Positions 51,886-63,200 of a stretch of 64,000 nt of DNA are shown in pieces. The notes under the pieces were generated by a model, which did no database searches, was not told the origin of the DNA, and was given only the letters and a program-made list of their open reading frames with translations. How positions within the stretch are numbered: position 1 is the stretch's first letter; every line of letters begins with the position of its first letter. Origin of the DNA: Chondrus crispus (lineage: Eukaryota > Rhodophyta > Florideophyceae > Gigartinales > Gigartinaceae); the NCBI RefSeq assembly GCF_000350225.1, contig NW_005179060.1, positions 139,053-203,052 on the forward strand, given 5' to 3'. Position numbers and translations under genes: made by a program.

Positions 51886-53085
51886 ATGTCTACCAACACA
51901 CCAAGTTACCCCCCTTCAGTCCCGACAGAGCGTGAGCTTACCGATTTCGGAGTTCAGCGTGTGCAGCATGAAAATATATTCTCTGATACTTGGCACGCAC
52001 AGCACTACGTTGAGCAAAGGGTATTTGACATTCGTCACGCAAGGCCGCCTGAGAAACCACTGGTGCTTTTTCGTGAGAAACATGTGTCATGGCTGATGCG
52101 TCACCTGCAATACTTGCCGCGTGGGTCCGAGTCTTTTGACGTACTCCAAGGCTGGTCCTGTTTTTGGATTGTGCATTCGCTAAATTTGTTGGGCGCCACA
52201 ATTCCTGTTCCAACAGCATCCATGGTGGTCAAGCACCTCGCTACATTTAAGGATCCAGTAGTGGGAGGGTATGGTGGGGGGCCTGGTCAATCTTCTCATT
52301 TGGCATCGTCGTTTTCTGTGATAATGACGTTATGCGGGTTGGGGACTGAGGAAGCCCTCATGTCGATTGATAGCGTATCCCTATTGCGTTTTATATTGCA
52401 GATGAAACAAGCAGATGGTTCGTTCCGAGTCAGTTTTGGTGGAGAAACGGATGTGCGTGCAATGTATTGCGCCATATGTATTGCGTCTATAGTTGGCTTA
52501 CTTAAGGGGGTTGAAGCGGAGAAAATCACTCGTGGATGTGCTTCGTATGTGAAGAGCCTTCAGGGATTTGACGGGGGATTGGGGGGAGAACCAGGAGCTG
52601 AATCGCATGGTGGTAATTCCTTCTGCGGATTGGCTACCCTTGTAATCCTAGATGAGCTCGATGCTGTTGATACTGGTGCGCTGTTGGATTGGGCCGTGAT
52701 GCGCCAGATGGCATATGAAGGGGGCTTCCAAGGTCGCACCAACAAGCTTGTGGACTCATGCTATTCGTTTTGGGTCGGATCCTTGTTCCCTTTGCTGGGA
52801 TTGAAGGCCAGAGCACCTGCTGGGATGTCGAAGTTATTCGATGCAGATGCGTTGCAGAGGTATGTGCTTGAGTGTGCACAACTTGAAAACGGGGGTTTCA
52901 GGGACAAGCCTGGGACGTCGCGCGACTTAATGCATTCGTGTTACGCATTGAGCGGATTGAGCATCGCGCAGCATTTCGGTGAAGCTAAGCATGACGCGAA
53001 GAATGAGGTGAAGAAAGTGGACCCGGTATTCAACATAGCGGAGGACAAGATTAATTACGTGAAAGAGTTTTTCAGTCAAACTTGA
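51886..53085 (+). CDS. FNTB: Protein farnesyltransferase subunit beta
   Basis: The catalytic beta subunit attaches a farnesyl group to the CaaX cysteine of Ras-like and other proteins, as a heterodimer with an alpha subunit not encoded here. The 399-residue protein is an alpha/alpha barrel of prenyltransferase repeats: GGYGGGPGQSSHLASSFSVI, QADGSFRVSFGGETDVRAMY, GFDGGLGGEPGAESHGGNSF, YEGGFQGRTNKLVDSCYSFW and LENGGFRDKPGTSRDLMHSC. Zinc ligands are Asp 290, Cys 292 and His 350, in the order and spacing of the rat enzyme. The frame is intact and intronless, and the length is close to the usual 400-440. A MITE occupies the upstream region. Confidence 0.93.
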   Translation: MSTNTPSYPPSVPTERELTDFGVQRVQHENIFSDTWHAQHYVEQRVFDIRHARPPEKPLVLFREKHVSWLMRHLQYLPRGSESFDVLQGWSCFWIVHSLNLLGATIPVPTASMVVKHLATFKDPVVGGYGGGPGQSSHLASSFSVIMTLCGLGTEEALMSIDSVSLLRFILQMKQADGSFRVSFGGETDVRAMYCAICIASIVGLLKGVEAEKITRGCASYVKSLQGFDGGLGGEPGAESHGGNSFCGLATLVILDELDAVDTGALLDWAVMRQMAYEGGFQGRTNKLVDSCYSFWVGSLFPLLGLKARAPAGMSKLFDADALQRYVLECAQLENGGFRDKPGTSRDLMHSCYALSGLSIAQHFGEAKHDAKNEVKKVDPVFNIAEDKINYVKEFFSQT

Positions 53086-53306
53086 TACATGGACAGAGAG
53101 GCCCGCAAAAGCAGAACGATCGCCATGAAGTTTATGGAGTATGGTTAGCGCGGAGTAAACAAGGACTTAAAACGAAGAGACAGGGTGTGATGTACATAGC
53201 ATCATTGGCGTCGATGCAGAGAATGTGTGATGAGTGGTGCGGTCGATTAGAAACGAGTGCGAAGAAGCGACATGAATGGTAAGATGAGATTCAAGCAAAG
53301 CTGATA

Positions 53307-53972
53307 TCACACTGTGGCTATCTCCGTTTCGACAGTATCCGGCGTATGGAAGATGCCGTGAAGGGCGATGGATATGCTGCTGAGAATGAGAGACTGGACG
53401 GTATAGCTGCCAATTGAGGTGAGCCAGACGACAAGCAAGGCAAGAAAGGCGGCGGTGATCTTGTGCTTATGTTGCATATGACCGCCGTTCTTGGCGGCCA
53501 CTCTGGTGCACCACTTTTCCAGCAACCAGAAACCAAGGCCCGCAAAGAGGAGACTGTGAATGCTACCTAGCAAGACGATGCCGAGCCAAAAGGCAGCAAT
53601 GACTTGATAATTGGCGCGATAGTCGTGCAAATTGGCAGCAAAGCGGTCACTGAGATCGTGGAAGTGAGGTCGGGAGAGTTCCTTGGTGGAATAAAATTCT
53701 TTCCATGGTCGGCAATCTTGCCAGATTTGCCTGGCGTATGAGACGAAGCGATTTGCGGTAGCCGGGCCCATGACGTCGACGGCGACATGTGGGGATGCGC
53801 GGGACACTGCGGCCGGGTCAGGTTGCTTGACTTCTGACGGATGGGCGGATGTGGGGCCCCCGGCGATGTTGGGTGGCAAAGAGGCGGAGGGGGCGACGGG
53901 TGCGGCGGTCATGACTTGTTTGGGCGAGTAGCTTAGCATGCGCTCGTCTTCGTTTGCGGAGCCGTACCCCAT
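53307..53972 (-). CDS. PRA1-family protein (prenylated Rab acceptor)
   Basis: PRA1 proteins sit in ER, Golgi and endosome membranes and interact with prenylated Rab GTPases during vesicle transport. The 221-residue frame has a disordered Ala/Pro-rich N-terminus. The signature RPWKEFYSTKELSRPHFHDL follows, then NLHDYRANYQVIAAF. Two hydrophobic hairpins come next (about residues 120-150 and 168-205), and the ending ALHGIFHTPDTVETE resembles the usual ...H..FR.pD.. tail. A TATA box (TATATAA on the minus strand, 53,994-54,001) lies only 22-29 bp before the ATG at 53,972. Transcription may thus start at or inside this codon, and the second Met (53,939) is an alternative start. Confidence 0.82.
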   Translation of the reverse strand: MGYGSANEDERMLSYSPKQVMTAAPVAPSASLPPNIAGGPTSAHPSEVKQPDPAAVSRASPHVAVDVMGPATANRFVSYARQIWQDCRPWKEFYSTKELSRPHFHDLSDRFAANLHDYRANYQVIAAFWLGIVLLGSIHSLLFAGLGFWLLEKWCTRVAAKNGGHMQHKHKITAAFLALLVVWLTSIGSYTVQSLILSSISIALHGIFHTPDTVETEIATV

Positions 53973-54810
53973 GGCGGGGGGGTTGTTTTGGAATTATATA
54001 GGGACCAACTGGTTATTTGTTGGGCGGTTGGATTGAGGGTTTTGCAAGCGGTTGACGTGTGCGCGGATTGGGTAGAATTGGCATGTACAGCAAGATGCAG
54101 CAGGGCGCACTGTACGGTACTCAGGTGACGTCTATTCCCTGTGAGGGATTATGTTGGCACGAAGAGTTGGCACGAAGAGTTCGCGGCGAAGAGTTTGATT
54201 TGGTGAAGTGTTCGGGTAGGAGACAGAGAAGCCGAGACGCAGCCCCTGGGGCTGGAGTGGCGGCCATGATTGCAGAAGATGGCGCGGTGACGGGAATGCC
54301 GAGTTTGGTAGTGGAAGGTTAAAAATCGGAATATTTTAGGATGGTGCGCAGTGAATGCAAAAAAAATAAATTCCCTGACATTACAGAACATTTCGAGAAT
54401 ATTTCGAGAATTCATTGGATGCTGTGCCTATTCTTACACCACAAAGCATATGATTGGGTGCTGAGTTCATGTCCAGCAATGATATTGTGCAGTAGCACCA
54501 ATTGAGATTGAGGGCCGGTGTGCTAGCACGCAAGCACCCTGAAACTTGGCATGAATGTATTGGTTGAAAAAATTATTGGAAATGCTTTTACTCCCGTTCA
54601 ACCAATCCAAGAGGCCCACGCCTCTTCTGTCGCCCGAACCAGGCGTCCAGCAATGACACTTGTAACAGCCACCTCGGCGTTTGAACCGCACAGGGGCCCC
54701 CCCGTCTCTCACCCATACCCAGAGACAGCATCCTCCTCCACCCCCAGTCATCATCCCCATGGAGTAACTTGATTCCGAGATAGCTCTCGCTGAACACACC
54801 CTCGAGCGCC
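53973..54810. other. Intergenic region between PRA1 and the sacsin-like gene
   Basis: A divergent promoter region. It contains the PRA1 TATA box (53,994-54,001), a direct repeat GAGTTGGCACGAA at about 54,160, and an AT-rich stretch at 54,330-54,420. No gene is supported. Confidence 0.5.
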
Positions 54811-57800
54811 ATGTCTTCCTCTGCAGGGGACCACGTAGCCGCTGCCAACTCGAAGGTAACAAGCGCCTTCGAGTCCATTCGCAGCGCTGTCCTCGCCACC
54901 GGAGTAGACACCCGCGTTGAGGTCAACCAACGCGCCCTCATCGACAAAATCCTCGCCCGCTACGCCTCCGCGGGCGCCGTCTACCGTGAGCTTCTGCAGA
55001 ATTCCAATGACGCCGAAGCCACCACCGCAGAGATTCATTTCACTACGTGCCCCGTCCCAAGTGGAGCCCTAGTCACCGAAGTCGTGTACAAGAACGATGG
55101 CCTCCCCTTTCGCAACCAGGATTGGGCCCGTATGCGCAAAATAGCAGAGGGAAATCCAGATGTGTCTAAGGTAGGCGCCTTTGGTGTCGGCGCGTATACA
55201 ATGTTCTCAATTTGCGAGGAGCCCATGGTCGTATCGGGGGGTCAAGCAATGGCCTTTGCGTGGAAGGGAGATGCGCTTTGGGTCAAGATTGGCAAAGCAC
55301 CGGGTCCTGTGGATCAATGGACCAGTTTTGTTCTGCGCAGTAGGGACCCGTATCCAGTACCGGATTTAGTCGAATTCGGCCAGTTCTTGTGCTCAAGTTT
55401 GACCTTTACATCATGTTTAAACGTCATTCTGGTTTTTGTGGATGGGAAGCGGCGATTAACAATCTCGAAGCGTCAACTTGATAAGCCGCGTATCATCAAA
55501 CCTCCAAAAGCTTCCAACTGGTGGAAAGGTGATGGGGCCGTGACCACCTCTCCGAAGCACGTCTTTACCCTCGGCCGCTCCGATGGCTCTATTACAGAGA
55601 CCCTTGTCGAGATCATTGTCAATTTTGATGGCGATTCAAGCGTGAAAAGGGCGCGATACGTTTCTGCCCTGGCAGACACGAAAGTCCCGTCAGATATGGC
55701 TCGTCGCATGCAACGAGTAACGAAGAAACTCGCGCCTTCACAAGTCAAGATTGAGGTTTTCGTTGATGCCAATGATTCATCTGATAACGGGCAGAAAAAG
55801 AGCAGAGCTACAAAGATTACGAGTGCTTTCTCACCTGGCATGGGTGCGGGGCGCGTCTTTATCGGGTTTAAGACATCACAAACAACGGGATTGGCGGCAC
55901 ACTTGGCCGCTCCTCTGCTCCCTACGGTGGAACGAGAAGCCATTGATTTTCAGGATCCGACATTGCGAATATACAACTGCGAACTACTTGCAATTGCAGG
56001 AATAGTCTTACGGCTTACATTGGAACATTCCATGAGCTACATTGGCGAGCAGTATGCCAAAACGGAGCCAGAGCGACTCGCCTACGAGGCGAGGGAGACG
56101 GAGAAGACTTCAGAGAAGGAGCCTGATTCGCGCACTGGCATTGAGTCGGCGGGCGAGGGTGAATCTGCAGGTGGCAAGGTGCTGGAAGAATCTTCTAATC
56201 CGTTGTTTAGCTTTGCGAAGTTCATGTCGAGCGGCGTTAAGAAAATTGCTAATGCGATCACATCGTCAGATTTGTTAAGCAACGGGGGACATGATGTCTT
56301 CCATCCCCCTGACTCGAGACCATTATCGAAAGAAGAGAAGGACGCAATTTCCTTAATGAGATCGTTTTCCCCACAACCGTCTACACCAGATGCTTTGGTT
56401 GGTACAGTACTGGCCAACGGTTTCCAAAATTGCCTCCCAGGAGTTTCTCCTTTGGTATTGACAAAAAGTGGGATGGTGAGAGGCCTAGACGCCAGGCTTC
56501 CTTATTACGGTATCGAAGGTTTTGTGAAGAAGGGAGTTGTTCGCAACATTGTATTGAAGAATGCAGAAAACTATCTTTTGCACGTTGCAGGATGCCGAAG
56601 TCTGAATATGGATGACCTTGTAAAATATTGTAGTTCAAATCCACTGCACACTCAAGGAATAGTTCGACTGTTGACGTGGTGGACGAGGTATTCAAGAGCC
56701 GACACGTCTGCTGCGACATACAGTCTTGTTCTCAAACAAAGTATCTCATTTATGCGAGGACACGCTGACAGCATCGCCGCCGGCACCGAGACAACCGAAA
56801 GAGTGGACGCTACCATCTCGTTTCGCGACATTGAGTTTTATTTGGACAAAACCATGCTGTCCTCTGACTTGCCTATGCCACCATTCGTCCTTCCGAAAGA
56901 GCTTTTGGATGTCGTTCCTGACCGAATCTTGACCGACAAATACTTGGTGTCCTGGTTTTCCCCTTTACCATTTCAATATTGGGCCCACTATGTTGCTACT
57001 CATCCATGCTTGACAGATGGAAGGTCTGAGGACAACGACATCAGAATGAAAGTGTTAGTGGTGATGAGCCGTGAGCATTCAAAGCTCTCTGGGAACCTCC
57101 AGAAGGAGTATGAAAGAGTTCTCCATCGAGCCTTGTCGCGTATCCGGTGTGTTCCCGTGGATGGCCAGCCGGCATCTTCATGCCAAACAGACGTCCCGGC
57201 CGATCTTTACTTGAGATCTGCCGAGCTTGGTATGTTCCGTGGCTTGGGTACATTTCAGACCGTATCGGCCGCCTTGGGCCCCGCAAACGTTTCAGAAGAC
57301 TTCCTCATTTGCATTGGCGTTCGAAAGACAGTGTCTATTGATTTTCTGTTTTCTCAGCTGGACCGGCTCAAGTGGAATCGCAATCCCAAGCCCCTAATAA
57401 CCTTTCTGCGATCCACAAATCTATCAACGAGTGATTTAGAGAAGCTGAGGTCAACGCAATACTTGCCCGCAGTGAATGATAAATCGAGAACGTTCGCACC
57501 TCCAGAACTGTACTTACCAAATGAGGCTGTAGGCAAATTTCCATTTGTAAAGACGCTGCAGTGGTCTTCGGAGACCCTCCGCGAGGACTCACCGGACGGT
57601 GAATTCTTGGTGAAGCTTGGTTGTAAGGTTGAGGTACCTTTATCGGAACTGATGAAGCACTTGAGTGTGAAGGTATTGGATGAAAGTGATCGGAGACATG
57701 GTATTGACTATTTATGCAAGAAGCTTGTCGCAGGTGGGTCGTACACAGCCGATTACAAGAACTATCTTGAGCGCAAATTTTTACCGGCAACAGTCGAGTA

Positions 57801-60168
57801 CCCGTTGCGTGCCAATAAGAGAACAATAGAACTCCATTCCCCAAACAGTTGTTTTTCAAGCGCGGAATGCAGCTGTCTTGGTTTTCCTATTTTGGATTCA
57901 CATTTCACAAAAGGCAAGCGGCTGGGTTACGACCGAGTTCTTCGCTGCGCGACAAAGCCGACCTCTAGGGAGCTGGGGACTCATTTTATTTCAGTCGTTG
58001 GGGATGCCATGAGGATGGCCAAGGAAACATCGCAGACCGACGAAATTTTGAAAGCGTTTGAACGTGTGTTTGAATACTTGTCAACACGGGCCACTGAACT
58101 TGATCGAGAGATGATAGAGCATCTTTCCAAGACACCATTTATCCCTCAAGAGACGGGAGACGGCATGACTTGGTTTCTTCCGAGGGAAATTTATTTTTCT
58201 GGAGATGGTGGTGACGGCGAGGATTTCACTAATTCCCTGTTCCCCGTCAGGAGATTCAGTCCATTTCTGGCTACTATGGGCGTTAAATCGCAGCCATCGA
58301 CAGAAGATCTCTTTCGCATGGTCTTGTCATCTCCAAATAGAGTACTGGCAAAACTAGGTAGTTCTAAGTATCTGGCATTGCTGCGACGGATCGCAGCCAA
58401 CCCCCCGTACCGAGAGGTGACTCCCCAAATGAAAAAGTCTCCCTTCCTTTTATCGATTCAGCTTACCAAGACTTTGGAAACACGCCTTGATATTCAATCT
58501 GGTGACTCAGAAACTCAGGATCGAAATAAGTTCGTATTAGCAAAGGCATGTGACATTTGTATCATTGACAACTCTCGCTATTCCCGAATGTTCACACTTC
58601 TTGCAGCACCTCAGGAATCTGATATTGAGATATTCTATAAGAGCCTTGGGTCTCCCCGCATCTCTCAGAAGGTCCGTCAAAATTTTTGGGCGAACGGTGG
58701 ACAAAACCCTTCAACTGAGCTCACAAAGAGTTTTTGGGGAAGGATTTCTGAGAGAAGGCCTTTGCTGGTTTCAAACGTAGTGTCTCAGCCGTTATCAAAA
58801 GATGCAGTTGTTTTGCTCTCTGATGATGTACTGCAGATTTACGAGGTCTCAAGAATCAACGCAAAGTATTGTTATGGGTCACAGGAGAGCATTGAGAAGA
58901 CCACATGTACAGGATACGTCGGAGAGGATGTGACTGGAGCCCCATCGTCAACAAAACAAGGAGGAGAGAGAAAGTTTTACATTTTCGTAACTCAAGGGCT
59001 TGATTGGTTTCACGTTGGAAATGTCATTGGAAGTCAAATTCTCCAGAAGTGTGATGTGCAGGACGCGTTTTTTATTGGGTCACTTCTTGAAGCACCCCTT
59101 GATCAACTTCGCGCGCGTGGGTTTCCAGTCGATCGCATACTTCATGCTGAAGATCCAGCTGAAGACCAGCCTGTTAAGGTGGAAGAGTCGTCCACGAATC
59201 CATCGCTAAATCCTGAGCCGGAGGCATCGCCAGAGAGGAAACCTATCAAGAGTAGAGAGAACCTCCTATCTGCCAACAAACAGCAAGAACAGCCCCATTC
59301 ACAACCTAAGTTGAATCCTTCTCAGTCATTTACATCAGGAGACTCACAGGTGCCCGGGTTGAAAAAGCAGAAGGGAGACCTGTTGAGTCGAGCTGTGAAA
59401 GGTTTGCGAGGACTGCCCCGATCTACAAGAACTCGGTTTAGTGAAAAGACACCTCCGGGATCCGTAGGTCCATCACAAGGAGGGGGAAAGCGGAAAGAAG
59501 GTTCTCGACCTTCTACAGCCGGACATGTTGATGACGCTGCCAATCATGAAGGAGTACAAGAGATGCTTCGACAATCAGTAGGATCAACCCGACATATATC
59601 AACGAAACAGAAAAAAGTACATTTCCCGGCGGATGAGTCCGGAGGCACGATACCGGAGGCCATGGGGCAGGCGGGTTTGACCTGCGATGCAGCGATTGTC
59701 GAAGACTTGGAGTTGTTCACAGGACCAAGCGATGCGTCAAGGACACCAGCCACAATGACTGTGTTTTCAACGCTAGGTTCGGAGGTATCCAAAACATTTC
59801 TGGCGACGAACTGGAGCGCAGTAAAGAGCTTCATGGTTGTCCTTTCGAGGTTATGTGAGGTTTACTCTCTACGTCTGGACACCGTGGCTATCTATCATGC
59901 ACCCCTCGGTCCGACTGTGGCCTTCAATTCAGCAAAGCGCTTGTTCTTCAACATTCGGTACTTTGTGAATCTGCACTATCGGACCAAGAAGAGCTATCGT
60001 CTCGAGTGTTACGCGTTCTGGTGGAGCGTTATGGCACACGAACTCTCTCACAACCTTATCAGTGAACACAACCGAGAACATGGCTTCTTCACGGAGAGAT
60101 ATACTCAGACGTACTTAGGACCCTTAATTTCGACTCTGAAACGGAAGGGTGATGTAGCTGGGTTGTAG
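54811..60168 (+). CDS. Sacsin-like giant ATPase protein
   Basis: This 1785-residue protein begins with a GHKL/Hsp90-like ATPase of the sacsin type (about residues 30-200). The N box is YRELLQNSNDAEA, the G1-like loop KNDGLPF and the G2 loop GAFGVGAYTMFS. A long region similar in layout to fungal DUF3684 proteins follows. A Ser/Pro/Lys-rich linker lies at about 1450-1620. The C-terminal domain ends with MAHELSHNLISEHNREHGFF, a HExxH-like cluster (His 1743, Glu 1744, His 1747) that recalls zinc metallopeptidases and is also part of the fungal proteins. A chaperone-like role is inferred from the sacsin ATPase; no substrate is known. The frame is intact and intronless over 5.4 kb. Confidence 0.8.
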   Translation: MSSSAGDHVAAANSKVTSAFESIRSAVLATGVDTRVEVNQRALIDKILARYASAGAVYRELLQNSNDAEATTAEIHFTTCPVPSGALVTEVVYKNDGLPFRNQDWARMRKIAEGNPDVSKVGAFGVGAYTMFSICEEPMVVSGGQAMAFAWKGDALWVKIGKAPGPVDQWTSFVLRSRDPYPVPDLVEFGQFLCSSLTFTSCLNVILVFVDGKRRLTISKRQLDKPRIIKPPKASNWWKGDGAVTTSPKHVFTLGRSDGSITETLVEIIVNFDGDSSVKRARYVSALADTKVPSDMARRMQRVTKKLAPSQVKIEVFVDANDSSDNGQKKSRATKITSAFSPGMGAGRVFIGFKTSQTTGLAAHLAAPLLPTVEREAIDFQDPTLRIYNCELLAIAGIVLRLTLEHSMSYIGEQYAKTEPERLAYEARETEKTSEKEPDSRTGIESAGEGESAGGKVLEESSNPLFSFAKFMSSGVKKIANAITSSDLLSNGGHDVFHPPDSRPLSKEEKDAISLMRSFSPQPSTPDALVGTVLANGFQNCLPGVSPLVLTKSGMVRGLDARLPYYGIEGFVKKGVVRNIVLKNAENYLLHVAGCRSLNMDDLVKYCSSNPLHTQGIVRLLTWWTRYSRADTSAATYSLVLKQSISFMRGHADSIAAGTETTERVDATISFRDIEFYLDKTMLSSDLPMPPFVLPKELLDVVPDRILTDKYLVSWFSPLPFQYWAHYVATHPCLTDGRSEDNDIRMKVLVVMSREHSKLSGNLQKEYERVLHRALSRIRCVPVDGQPASSCQTDVPADLYLRSAELGMFRGLGTFQTVSAALGPANVSEDFLICIGVRKTVSIDFLFSQLDRLKWNRNPKPLITFLRSTNLSTSDLEKLRSTQYLPAVNDKSRTFAPPELYLPNEAVGKFPFVKTLQWSSETLREDSPDGEFLVKLGCKVEVPLSELMKHLSVKVLDESDRRHGIDYLCKKLVAGGSYTADYKNYLERKFLPATVEYPLRANKRTIELHSPNSCFSSAECSCLGFPILDSHFTKGKRLGYDRVLRCATKPTSRELGTHFISVVGDAMRMAKETSQTDEILKAFERVFEYLSTRATELDREMIEHLSKTPFIPQETGDGMTWFLPREIYFSGDGGDGEDFTNSLFPVRRFSPFLATMGVKSQPSTEDLFRMVLSSPNRVLAKLGSSKYLALLRRIAANPPYREVTPQMKKSPFLLSIQLTKTLETRLDIQSGDSETQDRNKFVLAKACDICIIDNSRYSRMFTLLAAPQESDIEIFYKSLGSPRISQKVRQNFWANGGQNPSTELTKSFWGRISERRPLLVSNVVSQPLSKDAVVLLSDDVLQIYEVSRINAKYCYGSQESIEKTTCTGYVGEDVTGAPSSTKQGGERKFYIFVTQGLDWFHVGNVIGSQILQKCDVQDAFFIGSLLEAPLDQLRARGFPVDRILHAEDPAEDQPVKVEESSTNPSLNPEPEASPERKPIKSRENLLSANKQQEQPHSQPKLNPSQSFTSGDSQVPGLKKQKGDLLSRAVKGLRGLPRSTRTRFSEKTPPGSVGPSQGGGKRKEGSRPSTAGHVDDAANHEGVQEMLRQSVGSTRHISTKQKKVHFPADESGGTIPEAMGQAGLTCDAAIVEDLELFTGPSDASRTPATMTVFSTLGSEVSKTFLATNWSAVKSFMVVLSRLCEVYSLRLDTVAIYHAPLGPTVAFNSAKRLFFNIRYFVNLHYRTKKSYRLECYAFWWSVMAHELSHNLISEHNREHGFFTERYTQTYLGPLISTLKRKGDVAGL

Positions 60169-60223
60169 TTGTTCTCCTCCATACGCAGTCAGAGCGGTTT
60201 TGGTGGGCTTGCTCAGTGCTTGT

Positions 60224-63200
60224 CTAGCCCGGTTTGGAAAATCTTGCGGCGGCGTTCGGAAATGTTTCCCGATCAAAGTCGGGGTCTGTGGCTAATCTTG
60301 AGCTAATAGCATTTTCGAGTTCTTGTAAATACATCGATCGATTTTCTCGCACAACGTTGACAAGCTGTTCAGTAGCCTCTCCAGATAGTTGCGCTTCCCT
60401 TGCTGCAGCCTTGGCATCCTCCACAGCCATTACTGCAGCTGTCTCTAGGGTTAGGGACGGTACTGAGGATTTCTTATTCTGATAACCCCTACTTAAGGGC
60501 CCTTTCACAGACGAGCGGACCTTGGCCTCGTCTCCATGAACGACTCGCCGCCACGTCTTTCCATCTTGTGGACCCAATACTGTCTCGAAGTCATCCCGGG
60601 GTATCATTGATGGTTGGCCTCTTGACGTTCGAGGGACAGATCTCGCTGTCGAAAATGTTGTTCTGTTCATTGCAGCGGCCCCTGCGCCGCCACCTACTCC
60701 GAGACCAGGGGCAAAACCAGGTCTGCTCATTGATGCTGCTAATAACGAAGACATTCCTGCCATTCTCTTCACGCCTGTTGTTGGGATGCGCGTCGGTTTT
60801 TCCGAAGTCGATGATGCGCTGGGGTTAGAATTTGCATGTTCTTTTTCAAGTTCACGAGCAATTATATCCATATCCTCGGCGCTTGGGGCGGGAATAGTGT
60901 TTGCTCGTGGCACTTCGTCGGACGCGCCTGCATATTCCGCATCAAGTTGGGCAGCAAGATCATCAAAATCTTCAGTTGTAAGTTCCACATCACTGTCATT
61001 TGCAGCCATCCGGGGGCGGTTCGCATGAAGCGCGTTGGCCTGTCCCTCTCGATCTGCGTCGGAACGACAACAAGAAGAGCCGTCCCCGTCCGACATGTCT
61101 TCGCTAAACTCAGCTGCACTGACGTCAAGGAGGTCGGATAGATCGCCGTCGGTAAGATCTTCTGCGTCATGGGCGGTAGTATCTGTGAAAGCTCTCTGAC
61201 GCATCACCGCGCCGCCTCGGTCGGAACCCGCACTGCGCGTGAGAACGGCCTCGCTGCGTCGAGCCCGTTGATAAATTGGATCGGAAATTTCTGGATTTTC
61301 TCTGAACGCGTTGTAAACGGACTCTGCACGGCTCGAAAATAAATTTGCGAATGTCGGAAATAGAACCGCCAATGACTCCCCTACCACCTGTTTGCCCACG
61401 GCATGAAGAGCTGCTCGGAGAATTGCGAGCAATGCTTGCCAGTCAACCTGTAAATCTCGGGCGAGGATGTTCGATAGCTCACCCCATGTCGATTTTAACA
61501 GATTCAAGAGATCTTGTCCAAACTCAGAATTCTCGCGCTGACAGGTCAACAACATTGATAAATCGTCCATCTTATCCTCCACAACAGGCATTACATGCGA
61601 ACACAAATTGGCGAGTCTCTCACCTCCGCTGAGTCCAGCGCTAATGCCGTGATACTCCTCAATCTCATGAGTGAGAGTATGCAGTGCCTCGCAAACCGTG
61701 TCAGTAAATATACTCCTGAATGGTATATCACCACGCTCACGTGTTGGGTTACACCCAACTACATTTTCACAGATGACATCCCAAATGTCAACTTCGAGCG
61801 AATTCAGCGGCCTGAAGTCACCAGATAGCACTCTATGAAACTGCTGCGGAGTAAGGTTTCGCATGACTATTTGGATTACACGAAGCCACCAATCTTCAGG
61901 CCTTGGCCGAGCTCCGCTCCCGTATACGTTGTCAAGCACAGAATCCGCAGTAGCGCCCTCCGTCGCAAGAGGCCCCATTCCATTTGTAGGAGCAGGTGAT
62001 ATGGAGCGAAGGTAGTACGATAGCATTCGCAGCACAAAATCCCCGTTCGCAGCCAGCCCTTCACTCACGGAGGACGCAGTGCTCGGATTGCTCCTGCCGA
62101 GACGGGGTCTCGGCGGTTCGGAGTCAGTCGCTCTCGAAGAACGAGTTTGCGCATTTCTTGGAGGGCGCGATGCATTGTTACCACCCGACGAGTGCCTCGG
62201 TGTCTGCGGCCCCTCTCTGTTTTCTGCGCTTGTGCCATTGATCCGTGTAGAACGCAGCTCGCTGTTGCTCCTATCGATTCCCTGCGCGTTACGGTTGGTG
62301 TTAGTATCTGGTCCGCTGGGCCTCATCTCCGCTTGGGGCTCTGCTGCCTGATCTCCAGTTTGTTGTGTGCCTTCTGAGGGCAACAGGGTGGACACTAATG
62401 CACCGGTGGATGCCAGAGTAGCGGCAAGGGAGCCAAACTGGTTAAAAAGCTCCTGTCCCTGCTGTTGTCCTGTGCCGTCGAAAAGAGCTGGGACCTCAGT
62501 GCCGTCAATCCGGTTTGCTAAGGCACGGAGCATTCCCGCTAAGGGCGGCAAGAGGGCCTCAACGGCGGCGGTGCCTCTTGCTTGCTGATCAGATCCTGGT
62601 GGAACATCACGTGGAATGGACGGTTGCCTGCCATCAGCGCCGTCATCCTCTGGCATGATGCTGGCCGATGCGCGTCGTGATTCAAACCAGGCACTGTCCA
62701 GGGCAGTCGCGATAGCATGAGAACGGTCCAGAGGGAGCTGGGCGGCCGCAGCAACTGCCGCTGCGGACGTCGCACCGCGACCTGCGACCGCATCGTTTAG
62801 GCCAATCGATTGTAGAACATAGGCGACAACGTCGTGTAGATCAACAAAACGGAGTCTCGAACTGTTGCTGCGATGAAATAAGAAGACATCTGTGTGATTG
62901 GGAGGATCGCGCGAAGGCGGGGCCTCACTAGTATCGCCAAACGTAAAGTAGTGAACGTGGTTGTCGTTTTGGACTTGATGGGGAGGATGGAAGTGGTGGT
63001 GATGGTGAGGGAAACGGTGAGAGTGCCCGCGGTCGCTACCATTGTCGACGTCAATATCGTCTTCTTCGTTATCATCGAAGTGATACACTTCGCTGTGTTG
63101 AGTGAACATGAAAGAGTCCGGAATGCCGTGCGTGATTTCATGCTCATGCTCATGATCGTGAAAGTCGTGGTCATGGTCGTGTTCATGGTCATGGTCATGG

